DNA of 64,000 bases from Schizochytrium sp. CCTCC M209059 (taxonomy: Eukaryota > Sar > Bigyra > Thraustochytrida > Thraustochytriidae), in the NCBI GenBank assembly GCA_000818945.1, contig KN805416.1, forward strand, positions 186,001 to 250,000, written 5' to 3'. The notes under the pieces are model-generated. The model saw nothing but the letters and a program-made list of their open reading frames with translations, had not been told where the DNA came from and searched no databases. Of this stretch, positions 19,119-29,670 are shown one piece after another. The position numbers and the translations under genes were made by a program. Every line of letters begins with the position of its first letter. Position 1 is the stretch's first letter.

Positions 19119-19622
19119 TTATGCGGTCACGCACGAGCCGTCGATGTCTTTTGCGTTGTTCACATAGTAGGCCTATGAGACCTTTCTTTATTATGCATCG
19201 TGCAATTATTCATTCGCGTCTCCTTGTTTCACTTGCTTCCTTCCTTTGGCAGAAAGAATTTCTCTCTCTTACAAGTCGGGCTTGCGGGGCAAAACGAAGT
19301 CGCGCGCGGCGGAGCAGCGTCGGCGCGGCTAGGCCAGGCCAGGCCAAGCTAGGCTGGGCTGGGCTAGGCCAGGCCAGGCCAAACCGAGCAACGCTGCAAC
19401 TGCTCCGAAAGACTTTACCGAGGCGGTGGCGGCGCCTGAGCGCACGTGCAACAAGGGCGACCTGATTTCTGCAGAGGGCCGACCACAGGCAGGCCCGCTG
19501 AGCAACTCCACCCTTGTCTCGGCGGCTTGATCCTGCAGAGACGAAAGCGGCAGAAGCAGCAGTCCCCTTTGGGGCGTCGAGCATCGGAGACCTTTCTCTG
19601 AAACCACAATTTCATCGAGGCC
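18868..19622. other. Divergent promoter region, methyltransferase / symporter
   Basis: This contains an (ATC)n run (19091-19121), a TAGGCCTA palindrome (19168) and a GGCCA/GGCTA degenerate repeat (19327-19385: AGGCCAGGCCAAGCTAGGCT and similar). These elements resemble tandem variants of the TAGGCC core. Confidence 0.5.
19168..19175. promoter_or_regulatory. TAGGCCTA palindrome in divergent promoter
   Basis: This perfect octamer lies 300 nt upstream of the methyltransferase start and 455 nt upstream of the symporter start. Confidence 0.4.
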
Positions 19623-21821
19623 ATGCAAACCCGTGCCACTGCTCCAACCGACGACGAAGTTGCCTCAACGAGCGAGCCAGCGCTGGGAGGCGTCGATGTG
19701 TTGGTGCTATGCACTTATTTTGTCTTGCTTGCAGCCATCTCCGTTGTGGTGAGCCGGCATCAGAGCAAGATCAACAACGAAAAGGACAAATCCGCGACTG
19801 ACAATTACTTTTTGGCAGAGAGAAGCGTGAAATGGTAGGTGATCGTACATGCACACGTCAATGAACCCAACAATGTTTGAGGGAAGAAATGAGGTTTAGA
19901 GAACGTGATTCTAACAATTGCACGCAACATAAAATTCGCACACAGGTGGGCGGTGGGTGCCTCGCTTTTTGCGAGCAACATTGGAAGTGAGCACTTTATC
20001 GGGCTCGCTGGTAGCGCTGCATCAGGAGGCATTGCAGTTGCTTGGTACGAGGTGGGCGCCATTCCCGTCGTCCTGCTTCTCGGGCACTTCTTTTTGCCAA
20101 CATACCTCAATGCAGCAGTGCAAACTACGCCCGACTATTTGGAAAGAAGGTACAGCCACTTTTGTCGAACATTGATCGTCGTGGTCTCGCTCTCTTTGTA
20201 CATTTTCTCAAAGGTGAGCGCAACGCTCTTTGCGGGTCAAATCATTCTCGTCGAGGTTTTACACGTAAACAAGATGCTCGCAGTGTTTCTGCTCATTTCC
20301 TTTACGGCATTGTACACAATTCTTGGCGGCCTGGAGGCAGTCATATACACGGAAGCATTGCAGACCTTTGTGCTCTTTGTTGGCGGCTTCATGGTCATGG
20401 CCTTTTCACTACGCGAAGTCGGCGGAGGTTTTGCAAGCCTCGAGGCCCGTCTCGATGACCTGTATGATATCGACGCAAACTTCATGCACTTTTTCCGGCC
20501 CATGACCGATGAGGACTATCCTTGGACGGGCTTTATCTTTGGTTTCTATGTGGTAGCGCCATGGTACTGGGGCGTCGATCAAGTCATTGTGCAGCGGACT
20601 CTTGCGGCGAAGAATATCGCACATGGGCAACTCGGGTGCACGATGGCAGCAAGTCTCAAATTTCTTCCCTTCTTGATGATGATTATTCCAGGCATGTGCG
20701 GTCGCGTTCTCGTGGAGGAGCGCCTCGATCCAGAAAAGGCTGTGGACTTCAAGTTTGATACAATCTATCCTTGGATCGTGCTGAATGTGGTGCCCCAGAA
20801 TGCGCGGGGCATTATCATTGCTGCCATGTTGTCATCGCTCATGTCTGCGCTGGCCAGCGTATTTAATTCAGCAGCTACGCTCTTTGCACTCAACATTTGG
20901 AAAATCGTGTATCCAGACTCTTCGGACCGCCAACTCGTGACCGTTGGTCGTGTCTCCATTGTGGTGCTTGCGGTCTTTTCTCTGCTGTGGGTGCAGGTCA
21001 TTCCTTATCTCGGATCAAGTCTTTTTCTTGTTACGCAAAAGCCACCTGCCTACGTGGCGCCTCCCATCCTGGCACTCTACGTGTGGGGCATGCTCTCGCG
21101 CATACCTACGCGTCGCGCCGGTCAATGGACTCTTGTCCTCGGCATTACGCTTGGGTCTGTCCGCTTTGTTCTCGAGGCTTTGGAAGAGGTCGCGGACGAG
21201 AGCCTCTTTGGCGCATTCACCCAGATCAATTTCCTGCACTTTGCAAGCCTCAGCTTTGTGTGCTGCTCCCTTTTGCTTTTTGTACTTTCATGGCTCATGA
21301 CTGAACCTTCCATGTATGCTACCATGGGGACAAATATGGCGGTGGCTCAACCCGCAGCGGGCGTGGATGAGACCCTTTTTTTTCGTCGCAATCTCTACTA
21401 CGAGCTCATGCGTCGCCGCGGAGGTCCGGAGGAGGCGGGGGACCTCGACCCGATCCAACTTGGAAGTGGCGATGGCCGCGTTGACCCAATGTCTAGCTCA
21501 GGGAGCGCTCGCGGCTCAGTTGGCGCAAGTAGTGGAGGCTATCATGAGCGTCTTGTGGAGCTCACTAAAATGGGATCCATGGAAACCGACTTTGCAGACG
21601 AGGTTGATCTCGGCGAGCTCGCATTGCAGGACGTTGATGCGACCCCTGCCCGTGCAGAAGCGGATGTCGACCTTCAGAGACTTCGTCGCATGCCAAGCAG
21701 CGGGTCCGCTGAAGCTCTGCGCCCAATACCAACTTCTGCCCGTCTGCTACGATCGCTCATTTTGGTCCTCGGCGCGCTCGTTCTCTGCGTGTGGACTGCC
21801 CAGATTGTGCGATTTTTTTAA
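19623..21821 (+). CDS. Sodium:solute symporter, SLC5/SGLT type (two exons)
   Basis: Exon 1 is 19623-19834 and exon 2 is 19946-21821. The 111-nt intron begins GTAGGT and ends ACACAG and splits a TGG codon, restoring the family stretch AERSVKW then WAVGASLFASNIGSEHFIGL. The spliced product is 695 residues. SGLT hallmarks include NIGSEHFIGLAGSAASGG, NAAVQTTPDYLERRYS, and LYTILGGLEAVIYTEALQTF, and the hydrophobic profile fits about 14 membrane helices. These transporters use the Na+ gradient to import sugars or related small solutes; the substrate cannot be read from sequence. A long cytoplasmic Ser/Gly/acidic loop (about residues 550-660) precedes the last membrane helix (SLILVLGALVLCVWTAQIV). 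The single intron sits after the first membrane helix. Confidence 0.94.
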
Positions 21822-22565
21822 CTAAACAAGAAGGATAATGACATTGATTTTCTTTTGGCATCAAGTCGTTTGCACAGAGTGAGTGGGTGAAGGCGTGCAT
21901 TTTTTCGCGGCCGCTTCTTCGCGTCTCAAGCCCGGTATAGCGCGCGTTTATTCATTCTTTTGCATCTTTTGACCAGACTGAAGGACGCGTTGTAGCTGTG
22001 CCCCACTGTGGCCTGCCTTCTTGAACAAAGAGCGTCTCTGACCGTGAGGCCGGGTCGTGGGTCCCGAATCCGACAGTGAGTCCCGAGTCCTTCCCTCTCA
22101 ACTGCTCTGGTCGACCGGCCTCTACTCTCTCCCTCTCTCGCTCTCAACGCCTCGGATTGCTGCCGCTGCCGACTGCGGAGGAGGCAGGGCGCGAAAGCGT
22201 CACCGCCTTCCTGTCCTTGCCTCTCTTCTTTTCGACTGTGAGAAATGATCACTTGCCCATTGTCAGTCAAGGCGAGCGAGAACTAGGCCTAGCTAGGCCT
22301 GGCCTACCTGCCAGTGGTGCCTGCCTGCCTGCGCCTCACCACGATGGGGGCACCGGGGTCACCGGGGTCACCGGTCACCAGCCTTCGTTCGCATCGCCGA
22401 GGCGGCAGCGGCGCTGGGCCTGCGACAGAAACAGAACTCGCCGCGCCGCTGCCGCTCGCGTTGGAGTCTCGGGGTCTTCGGGAGCGCGCCCGCGACTGTG
22501 ACTGTGGCTCGAAGCGAGGAGAAGGAGGACGAGGTTGAGGAGCAGGAGCAGGAGGACGGGGCGGG
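21822..22565. other. Intergenic region upstream of TLC gene
   Basis: This holds the symporter 3' UTR and the TLC-gene promoter. It has TAGGCCTAGCTAGGCCTGGC at 22284-22303 and a GGGGTCACC direct repeat at about 22352-22378. No coding signal seen. Confidence 0.5.
22284..22291. promoter_or_regulatory. TAGGCCTA palindrome upstream of TLC gene
   Basis: The perfect octamer is followed at once by a near copy (TAGGCCTG), about 280 nt upstream of the TLC start codon. Confidence 0.4.
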
Positions 22566-23433
22566 ATGACCTCGGTGGAGAGCTTGCAGGCGGCGCTGGC
22601 GCCGCTGGAGCCGTGGCTGGGCGGGGCGCTCGAGGCCAAGCAGATCTGGAGGACGACGGTCGTCTTTGTCGTTTTCAATGTCCTGTATCAGGTGACCGCT
22701 CTGGTGAGCGCGCGCTTTTCGACAACGTACAAGGTGAGTCAAGACGGGCGAGATGGGACTACTTTCTTGCAGCCGACAGACTAACACTGCGCATCGTCAC
22801 AATCGTCCACAGAGCATCTCGCAAGATGATAAAGTCCACTGGAATGCCATGGTTCTCTCGTTCGTGCACTCCGTGACCGTGAGCTGCTTGTGTTCGTCGC
22901 TCGTGCTCTTTCCGGACGAAAGCATCGAGATCGATCGGGCGTATGGACGCTCGGAGCGAGCCATGCTTGCATTTTCCATTTCGTGCGGCTTCTTCCTGTA
23001 CGACACGAAAAACTGCTTCAAATCCACTGGACCGCAGTGGCCGTACATCTTCCACCATGTAGCGTGCTTCTTCTGCTACACTTTTGTACAGTACCCGTTC
23101 TTGCAGTACTACGCGGTGCGCTTTCTACTTTTCGAGCTGAGCACGCCATTCATGAACATTCGTTCTCTGATGTTGCTGCTTGGCCGCAAGGGTACGCCTC
23201 TTTTTCAGGCGATCGAGCGCTCCTTTGCACTTTCCTTTCTCATTGTCCGCATCCTCATGGGAGTGCCTCTCTCCCTCTTTGCCTTTTACGACGCATATGT
23301 TTTGTATGAGTCTGGTAAGCAGCATTCTACGCCTGTCATGGCATATTTTTGCTTTGCGAACGCAGGCCTCAACGCTCTCAATCTTTTCTGGATGGAAACC
23401 ATGGTCCAGAAATGGGCGGCCAAGTCCGAATAA
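22566..23433 (+). CDS. TLC-domain membrane protein (TLCD/TMEM56-like, two exons)
   Basis: Exon 1 is 22566-22733 and exon 2 is 22813-23433. The 79-nt intron begins GTGAGT, ends CACAG and lies between codons. The product is 262 residues. After a first helix (IWRTTVVFVVFNVLYQVTAL) comes the TLC module: SISQDDKVHWNAMVLSFVHS, the histidine pair in WPYIFHHVACFFCYTFVQ, and the ELSTPFMNIRSLMLLLG segment typical of the TLCD4/TMEM56 group, then two further helices. The ceramide-synthase catalytic surroundings are not evident, so a lipid-sensing or membrane-composition role is more likely than ceramide synthesis. It would be in the ER or plasma membrane. The short basic C-terminus (WAAKSE) is not a clear retrieval signal. 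Confidence 0.9.
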
Positions 23434-23823
23434 TTCCCCCGTTTGGCTCTTTCTCATTCGCGCGATTTTGGGCTTTTTTTTTGGGAGGGGGTCTCGACAA
23501 TTTCACAGGGAGCATGAGCATCGAAGGAAGTTAGCTAATTGTATCGCAAGTTCGCTCGCCCTGGTGGACGCAGTTTTTGCAAACCCGCAAACTTTTTATC
23601 GTCTGCGGCAAGCAAATGTAAAAGATAATTTTGTTTACAACACTTCAGACGATCGTATCTTTTCTGGAGGAGGGGGAAGAGAGAGAGAGAGAGAGATGAT
23701 GATTTCTTATAAAAATAAAAATAAAAGAATCTGTCGTGTGCGGCTTGATGATAGAACATACGCCCATGACCCCCCAAAAAAGCTTGACTCTGAAATAATA
23801 CTTTTCACGACGTGCTTTCACTG
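23434..23823. other. Convergent intergenic region
   Basis: This is the 3' UTR space of the TLC gene and the next minus-strand gene. It contains a GA dinucleotide run (23679-23697) followed by an A-rich AAAATAAAAATAAAAG stretch. Nothing coding. Confidence 0.5.
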
Positions 23824-25917
23824 TTAGCGTGAGACGAGACTCTGTTGGTGAGCATAGTCAACGTAAGACGGAAGGGGCTGCAAACTCATGACTGCTGCAT
23901 TGTCCCGGATTGGAACGTCGGGAAAGTATCCCTGATCAATACACATCCCCCTGAACTCGAGGTACAGACTTCGCAGCACAAGTCGCGCTTCTTCCGTGGA
24001 CCCATTGTTCTCTTCCAGAGGAGCACGCACGCAGGCTTCTTGTCCCGATCGTAAGGTGTCCATGATTCCCTGGCAAAGTTCCAGCTTCTCAACCTCGTTG
24101 CCAAAGAATGATCCGCACGAAATGCCATCGAACTTGATGACCTTGGACGGAGTCGCAACTCCAGGCGAATTAACTTCCAAAGTTGTCTCTTTCTCCTCGA
24201 TGTCGCCTTGTTGGCTTTGCTCAGCATTATCAGCCTTTGGTACTTGTTCGTGCTCTGTCGCGGTAGCGAAAGGGGACGACTCTTTTGATTTTCGAGACGA
24301 TGGCCGGTCCAACCAGTCCATCGCACTCGCGCCTTGCGCTGACTCGTCTTGATGCTCAATCTTTGGGCTGTCGGTGGAAGAAAGCGAACCGACAATGGAC
24401 GCTTTTTCACAGGAGTCTGAATCTTGAACGGTGTCTGGTGGAGGCTGATGTTGCTGCTGGATTCTCTTTTCGCGTCTTTCACGTAAGCGAATGCGCGCCA
24501 GCTCAGAGGCTTGCCGTGCGACACGTCGCCCCAGACTTTCGAGCTTTGCCTGCATTCGTGCTTGGCGCGCCGCCTCTCGACGCGCCGCCTCAGCGTCTTG
24601 CCGAGCTTGCTCGAGCGCTGCAAGCTCCTCGAAGCATATTTCGCACACTTTGACCGTCTCGTACATGCGCGTCCGCAGCTTTTCGGGTAACGCCTCTGCA
24701 AGCTGACTCGAATCTTCGATGCCATACCGATGCGCAAGAACGAGCTTGTAGACAATCGCCTGGCGCGCGCTGGGGTCGATGTTCCGCAGTGTATCGAGGG
24801 TTGCAGATTCGTGCACGTCCCCGATACACCACTGCAAGCCTTCCCGGCATCGATCCGCTTCGGACTTGTGTGCTTCTTGGGCCACGACGCGCGCCTTTTG
24901 CGCCAAGAGACGAGCTTTGGCATCTGCGAGCGTCGAGGATTGCGTTCGGAAACTGCGAACTTCGTAAAGGATTTCGCGCCGTCGTCGCCGCGCAGGTTTG
25001 GCAAGAGAGTCATCGCTTTCGGCTTCTTCGATGACGATTTGGCCTTCAAGGTCACCGACCGAACAATGTCGCATAAGGCGCTTTTCAACACGGCTTCCCG
25101 AGAGTCTTGTAAGTCGACCAAAGTGTGCCGGTACGATTGCTTGAAGGACGACGAGACCAAATGGGGCTCGGGCTGGTGGCGCTGTAAAAGTCTTACACAG
25201 CGCTTCAATGCGCTCGACAAGATCTACTTTGCTGAGACAAAAAGTGTCCGAGGTGCTGGGGCCCTTGCTACCCTCATAGCTACGCACCCGCACGAGTGGC
25301 GAGCCGCCGTAATGACACAAGCTTTGAACGATTTGCGCATAGTGTGGAGCGATATCTTTCGTGCTTTGGAAATCGTGCGCTGTTTCCCGGAAACATACCC
25401 AGCGAATTGTTCGCTGGCCCATGTCAAAGACAAGCGTTGGAACAAAGTCAACCTTGGCCTTTTCTAGCGCTCGGGTGAGACTGCATTCACGCCAAAAGAG
25501 ATAGCCTTCCTTGATTCGCGCTTGAGCAATCTGGTCTTTTGCTGGTGAGAGGGCTTCTTCTGAGGTGGATAGATTATCCGGCCCAAAGTGAGCCCCGTGC
25601 GGTGACTGATGAAGAGGCGACGGTTTGGGTTTCAAGGTGGCCACGCGCGGTAATTTCACGAGATGTGGACGGCTTAGCTTTTGGGATTGCGGACTCGTCT
25701 TGCGACGTCGTTCCTTTTTAGGGGGTGGCTGATACCGCTGCGGGATCTCGAGATATTTGGGCTCAGCACCTTTTTTTTTCAAAATGGTGGTAGACTTGCG
25801 CAAGCTTGTCACACGAGCCTCCATTTCCACGCGCAAATCGAGCTCTGGATCGTAGTCGAGCGATTCGAACCAGTCCATGAACCCTTTCTTCTGTATAGCA
25901 TCTCCATGATGCGTCAT
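23824..25917 (-). CDS. Hypothetical coiled-coil protein, 697 residues
   Basis: This is an intronless frame from the ATG at 25917. It begins MTHHGDAIQKKGFMDWFESL, followed by a basic Pro/Lys-rich stretch (about 55-125). A globular-looking part (about 145-290) contains YLFWRECSLTRALEKA, FDMGQRTIRWVCFRE and FGLVVLQAIVPAHFGRL. A helical region (about 330-490) contains TLADAKARLLAQKARVVAQ and a Cys pair in VKVCEICFEELAALEQARQD, then Arg/Ala-rich coiled coil. The remainder is Ser/Glu-rich, ending with a short conserved-looking block (RLVLRSLYLEFRGMCIDQGY). The VCEICFEEL-plus-coiled-coil arrangement is reminiscent of flagellar-associated proteins, but I do not recognise the family. It shares a divergent promoter with the eL28 gene. 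Confidence 0.78.
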   Translation of the reverse strand: MTHHGDAIQKKGFMDWFESLDYDPELDLRVEMEARVTSLRKSTTILKKKGAEPKYLEIPQRYQPPPKKERRRKTSPQSQKLSRPHLVKLPRVATLKPKPSPLHQSPHGAHFGPDNLSTSEEALSPAKDQIAQARIKEGYLFWRECSLTRALEKAKVDFVPTLVFDMGQRTIRWVCFRETAHDFQSTKDIAPHYAQIVQSLCHYGGSPLVRVRSYEGSKGPSTSDTFCLSKVDLVERIEALCKTFTAPPARAPFGLVVLQAIVPAHFGRLTRLSGSRVEKRLMRHCSVGDLEGQIVIEEAESDDSLAKPARRRRREILYEVRSFRTQSSTLADAKARLLAQKARVVAQEAHKSEADRCREGLQWCIGDVHESATLDTLRNIDPSARQAIVYKLVLAHRYGIEDSSQLAEALPEKLRTRMYETVKVCEICFEELAALEQARQDAEAARREAARQARMQAKLESLGRRVARQASELARIRLRERREKRIQQQHQPPPDTVQDSDSCEKASIVGSLSSTDSPKIEHQDESAQGASAMDWLDRPSSRKSKESSPFATATEHEQVPKADNAEQSQQGDIEEKETTLEVNSPGVATPSKVIKFDGISCGSFFGNEVEKLELCQGIMDTLRSGQEACVRAPLEENNGSTEEARLVLRSLYLEFRGMCIDQGYFPDVPIRDNAAVMSLQPLPSYVDYAHQQSLVSR

Positions 25918-26909
25918 CGTCGTCGCTCGTTGTGCTGCACTTCGTTATACAACGTGTGGCAGTAGCAACTTTGGATGATATTTTGTTGTCTCGGTCGTGC
26001 GTTGCTGCGATATGTATGCGTGTGTGGGCGAGGAGGTCAGTTGTCCTTTCACAGCTGATCAGGCTTGACCAGGCCACCTATTCCCATCTGACGCGGCACT
26101 CGCCATGCCACCGGCCGACACTCCGAGTTCGGCCTGCAGATAGCTCTTCGCCTTGCACCGTTGGTCCCCGCTTTCTCAACGACCGCTATACTTCTTCGTA
26201 CTAGCTAGCAGCTCCCCGTGTCTGCGCTGATCATCGTAGCAATAGGCCACGTAGCAAATGCGCAAAAAGCAAGAACTCGGAACACTTTTTCTTTTTCTTT
26301 TTTTTTCCACGCTCTTCCCACTTTCTGGGAGCGCTTCCCGCGCCGCCATCGCGCTTGGCCGGCGGCTATCCGTTGGCGCACACTCTCTCAAGGCGTCCCC
26401 GAGGACCCCCCGCCGAGGACCCCATTTACCCTAACCCTAGCTCGCCCTGTGCGTGCGTGTGTCTGTCTGCCTGGCCCTGCTTCTCCGTGTCCTGTCAGGT
26501 CTCGTCTCGTCTCGTTTTGTCTCGTCTCGTCTCGTCTCTCCGTGCTCATGCGCGCCGGCGGCGAGGGGTTTGCCGCAATGGCCTCGCGGCGGGGCCGCTT
26601 TTGCAGTGCAGGCGGGCGTGGTCGAGGTGACCGGCCGCGGAGGCGCAGTGGCGAGGAGTGCAGCGAAGCGAGGTCACACGCGGCGAAAGGGGGAGCGAGG
26701 TGCGGATAGGCGACTTGGGCGCGGTATAGTCGACTTGCGCCGCGACGCATAGCACACTTGCACTGAGTGGTGGCGAGGAGTGGCGGCGAGCAGAGAGCAG
26801 TGCAGAGAAGAGCAGAGCAAAGCAGAGCAAGCAGGGAAGGGTAGCCAGACATCGATCGAGCAGCGGACAGCAGTAGCAGCAGCAGCTGGCACGCGCGCGA
26901 AACAAGAAG
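25918..26909. other. Divergent promoter region upstream of eL28
   Basis: This contains a pyrimidine tract (26284-26310), a telomere-like ACCCTAACCCTAG (26428-26440), TCTCG pentamer repeats (26497-26540) and GCAGAGCAAAGCAGAGC repeats (26797-26830) close to the eL28 ATG. The pentamer and GCAGAGC classes recur before other genes in the window. Confidence 0.5.
26428..26440 (+). promoter_or_regulatory. Telo-box-like ACCCTAACCCTAG
   Basis: Two telomere-type units lie about 470 nt upstream of the eL28 start. Telo-boxes are known promoter elements of ribosomal protein genes in plants. That this one works the same way is inference from a single case. Confidence 0.25.
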
Positions 26910-27350
26910 ATGGTCAAGCTCTCGGACAACCTGCTTTGGCAGCTGACCAAGGGGTCGAACGCCTTCACCGTCAAGGCCAAGGGCTGCGATGGCCTGACCC
27001 GTGAGCCCTTCAACATCACCAACGAGGTGTCCCCCAAGACCTCCGGCCTCGCCAACAGCAGGGCCGTCGGCATGGTGGCTGGCGATAAGCCGGGCAACCT
27101 CAAGCTCACCCTCAAGACTCGCAACGCTGACGTCAAGCCTTCTCGCGCCGCGCACACCGCCGAGCTCCGCCTCCACGCCAAGGGCTTCAAGAAGACTGCC
27201 CCCACCATCAAGAAGCTCCTTGAGGAGAACCACTACCGCGAGGACCTCAGCGCGCTTGCCCTTAAGCGCCTGTTCCTCAACGCAAAGGCCAACAGCCGAA
27301 AGGCTGCTGGCAAGACCTACAAGGCCAAGCCCCGCTCGAACAAGGCGTAA
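26910..27350 (+). CDS. Large-subunit ribosomal protein eL28
   Basis: The 146-residue basic protein starts MVKLSDNLLWQLTKGSNAFT and follows the eL28 layout. It has the N-terminal W..T/V..NAF block, FNITNEVSPKTSGLANSRAV (the LxNxNSFRYNGL position), KPSRAAHTAEL, then LLEENHYREDLSALALKRLF (the NKYRPDLRMAAIRRAS position) and a Lys/Arg-rich tail. It is a eukaryote-specific protein of the cytosolic 60S subunit. Length is within the family range (about 135-150). Codon use is the most biased in the window (AAG, CTC, GCC), consistent with high expression. A-rich sequence (TATAAAAAAAA) directly follows the stop. Confidence 0.94.
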   Translation: MVKLSDNLLWQLTKGSNAFTVKAKGCDGLTREPFNITNEVSPKTSGLANSRAVGMVAGDKPGNLKLTLKTRNADVKPSRAAHTAELRLHAKGFKKTAPTIKKLLEENHYREDLSALALKRLFLNAKANSRKAAGKTYKAKPRSNKA

Positions 27351-27885
27351 ATATGTTCAACCTATAAAAAAAACCTGCTTGGACCTGTGCCATCTCGTAA
27401 CGATTTCCTCGTCTGGCCCCGCGCGTCATGCTCACGTCCGCGTTTGCCTCCGCAACGGAGCGCGTGGGTACTGGACATCTTGATTTTGTTTCGCTTGTCC
27501 TCTTTTTCGCTTGAACTTTTCGAACCTGAATACGCTGCTCATTTCTCTTGGCGATCTCACCGCCCGCAGATATGCCACGCGTGCAGAAATGATACCACGG
27601 AAGTACTGTCGTTTGCTAGAATTTCGCACAAGTGCTGACGACATTCCTTCAAGTTCTGCACTCGCGACGTTTGAAAAGGAACAGGAGTCGGCATAAGTAC
27701 TTTCGTATACACTGCAGCGTTTAAAAGCTTACGTTGGCTTTCCATGAAATAGAAGAGAACCTATTCAAACAGGGCGTGCAGGCAGTCTCCTTCGGAAACC
27801 TTGCGCAACGAAGCTTGACCATTCGAGAAAGGAGATGTTTCTTCGTCCCTTCATCCCTTCGTTCCCCCCTTCGTTCGCCAGCCCA
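27351..27885. other. Convergent intergenic region
   Basis: This lies between the 3' ends of eL28 and BBS1. Short frames have no protein features. It should contain both polyadenylation sites. Confidence 0.5.
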
Positions 27886-29670
27886 TCATACCTCAACAAT
27901 AGGCATCTGGACCTCAGCTACAAGCAACGTCGCGGGCTCCTTCACAATGCAAAGTTGCAGAGGTGGCGACTCGGTGCCTGGCACGAGCGCGTGAAGATCA
28001 ATGTGAAAACTCTGGGAGGCTTGCGGGATGAGCGCTGGGAGTTCCAGGAATGGTGCGTCAACATGGAAATGCTCGCGGTCAAAGGAAAGTGAAGCGCTTG
28101 CTCCACGTAATGGGATGGCTGCGAGGTTCTCAATATCAAAAGTGACACGAAACTGCGGACCAAGACCGAGCACGGCGACTGACATGTTCAGACGCGGCTT
28201 GCGATCGTCGGCGCGACCTACATGATGGTGCGAGCTCGTGTAAAGCTGAGCGTTGGCCACACCCGCCGTCTGAAAGAGGCGCAGGTAAGAACTCGCTGTG
28301 AGATAGCGCAATTTGCAGAGCCCGTGCTGAAAACTGCGATGCATCTCGACGGCCTGTTCGCGTTCACGCTGGGTCTGCTCAACATATAGTTTTGTCTTTT
28401 TCGGCACAGCCAAGGGGATATCCTGCTCTGGAGGCGGACCCGGCTCGGGTGCTTTTGACGCGTCGAGCACAGCCGTACGCTTGAGCATTTTCACGCTAAC
28501 GGCACCGGACGTGTACAGGGACACGAGAGCATCCTGCTCGCGACTAAATTGTCCAAAAACCATGCCCGTCACGGAAACGCCGGCCTTGGGCGGGGCGATC
28601 GACCCCATGAGTGTTTTGTCCACGTACAGACGGACCTCGCCAGAGCGAAGGGCGACCAAGCAGCCCTCGGCGCCGCGACGCGCACAGCGAAAGGCTGTCA
28701 CGTTTGTGATACCTTCGGGCAAGCTAAGACTCCAGTTTTTGCGACCCTTGACATGGTATGAGTGCAAAGTTTTGTCCACGCAGGCAAAGATGATGTCTCG
28801 TCCGATGCGGACAAGCCCGCCACAGATAGGGGATTCCATTTCAATGCAATTGCGCACGAGGTCGCCGTTGCGAATACTGTAAATACGACTGTCTCGACAT
28901 GCGACCACGACCCGATATTCAACGTCCTTGCTTCCCGAGATGGCAATGTAGACGGGTACACTTTCTAGCGTGACGGTTGTCACTACCTGTCGAGACTGAG
29001 CATCGAGGAAAAGAATCTTTCGCGACTCTGTGCCGAGCACGAGAGTCCCTTCGCACGGATGCCCCTCGCTTTCGTCTTTTCGGTCGCGCTTGGGCAGTAC
29101 GCCCATGCAAGTGATGCACGACGGCAGCGGCTCCGCAAGGGCGGCCGCGTCGAGCTCTTCGGCAAGAAAATGTTGTTGGCGGTCTGGGTCCGTCTCGAGA
29201 GCAAGGAGGTCGAGAGACCGCTGCGAGACGTTCGATTGCTCACGAAGCATTGCGCAAGCGCGACCGACTTCGACGGAACCGGAGCTCAGCTTGTTCCAGA
29301 TGTCTGTTTCTGCCTGCGAGATTTTCGCCGCGGGCACGGTGAACTTGAAGTACGGCTTGAGATTTCTAAATATTTTCACACTTGGCCCGCACGCGACGGC
29401 CACGAGCGTGGGTCCTGGCCCATCTCCTGACCCGGCCGTCTCGGCGTAGCTGCAGACAGCCGACGGCACAGCATTGAGGCGAATGCTTGCCTGGACTTTG
29501 CCATTATGAAAGACCTTGAGCGCTCCGGAAAGGTCACCCACAAGCAGCTTGTCTTGCGCCAGACACATGCCTCCGGAGAAGGCGTGCAGGTTGACCACGG
29601 GGTCGAACCATGCGTCCAGCCAGAGCTTTTGACTCTCGTTGCCGCTCTTCTCGGCCGATTTGGTCTCCAT
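27886..29670 (-). CDS. BBS1: Bardet-Biedl syndrome 1 protein (BBSome subunit)
   Basis: From the ATG at 29670 the product is 594 residues, almost exactly the animal BBS1 length. Diagnostic segments run throughout: KLWLDAWFDPVVNLHAFSGG at the start, CGPSVKIFRNLKPYFKFTVP, TLVLGTESRKILFLDAQ, VVACRDSRIYSIRNGDLV, SGEVRLYVDKTLMGSI, VKMLKRTAVLD, and VPKKTKLYVEQTQREREQ followed by AVEMHRSFQHGL. These give the seven-blade beta-propeller, a helical insertion and the C-terminal gamma-adaptin-ear-like part (LGLGPQFRVTFDIENLA). BBS1 binds ARL6/BBS3-GTP and recruits the BBSome to ciliary membranes. The frame extends 39 codons upstream, but that part is Arg/Gly-rich and not conserved. Intronless, which is unusual for this gene. 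Confidence 0.96.
   Translation of the reverse strand: METKSAEKSGNESQKLWLDAWFDPVVNLHAFSGGMCLAQDKLLVGDLSGALKVFHNGKVQASIRLNAVPSAVCSYAETAGSGDGPGPTLVAVACGPSVKIFRNLKPYFKFTVPAAKISQAETDIWNKLSSGSVEVGRACAMLREQSNVSQRSLDLLALETDPDRQQHFLAEELDAAALAEPLPSCITCMGVLPKRDRKDESEGHPCEGTLVLGTESRKILFLDAQSRQVVTTVTLESVPVYIAISGSKDVEYRVVVACRDSRIYSIRNGDLVRNCIEMESPICGGLVRIGRDIIFACVDKTLHSYHVKGRKNWSLSLPEGITNVTAFRCARRGAEGCLVALRSGEVRLYVDKTLMGSIAPPKAGVSVTGMVFGQFSREQDALVSLYTSGAVSVKMLKRTAVLDASKAPEPGPPPEQDIPLAVPKKTKLYVEQTQREREQAVEMHRSFQHGLCKLRYLTASSYLRLFQTAGVANAQLYTSSHHHVGRADDRKPRLNMSVAVLGLGPQFRVTFDIENLAAIPLRGASASLSFDREHFHVDAPFLELPALIPQASQSFHIDLHALVPGTESPPLQLCIVKEPATLLVAEVQMPIVEV

Noticed and set aside
24000..25220. 444-residue minus-strand frame inside the 697-residue coiled-coil gene
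   Set aside because: It overlaps in another frame, is Ser/Arg/Lys-rich without domains and has poor codon pattern; a shadow.
26428..26440. Telomere or interstitial telomere
   Set aside because: Only about two repeat units; far too short for a telomeric array, so treated only as a possible promoter box.
26388..27233. Minus-strand 281-residue frame over eL28
   Set aside because: It is antisense to the highly codon-biased eL28 gene and runs through promoter repeats.
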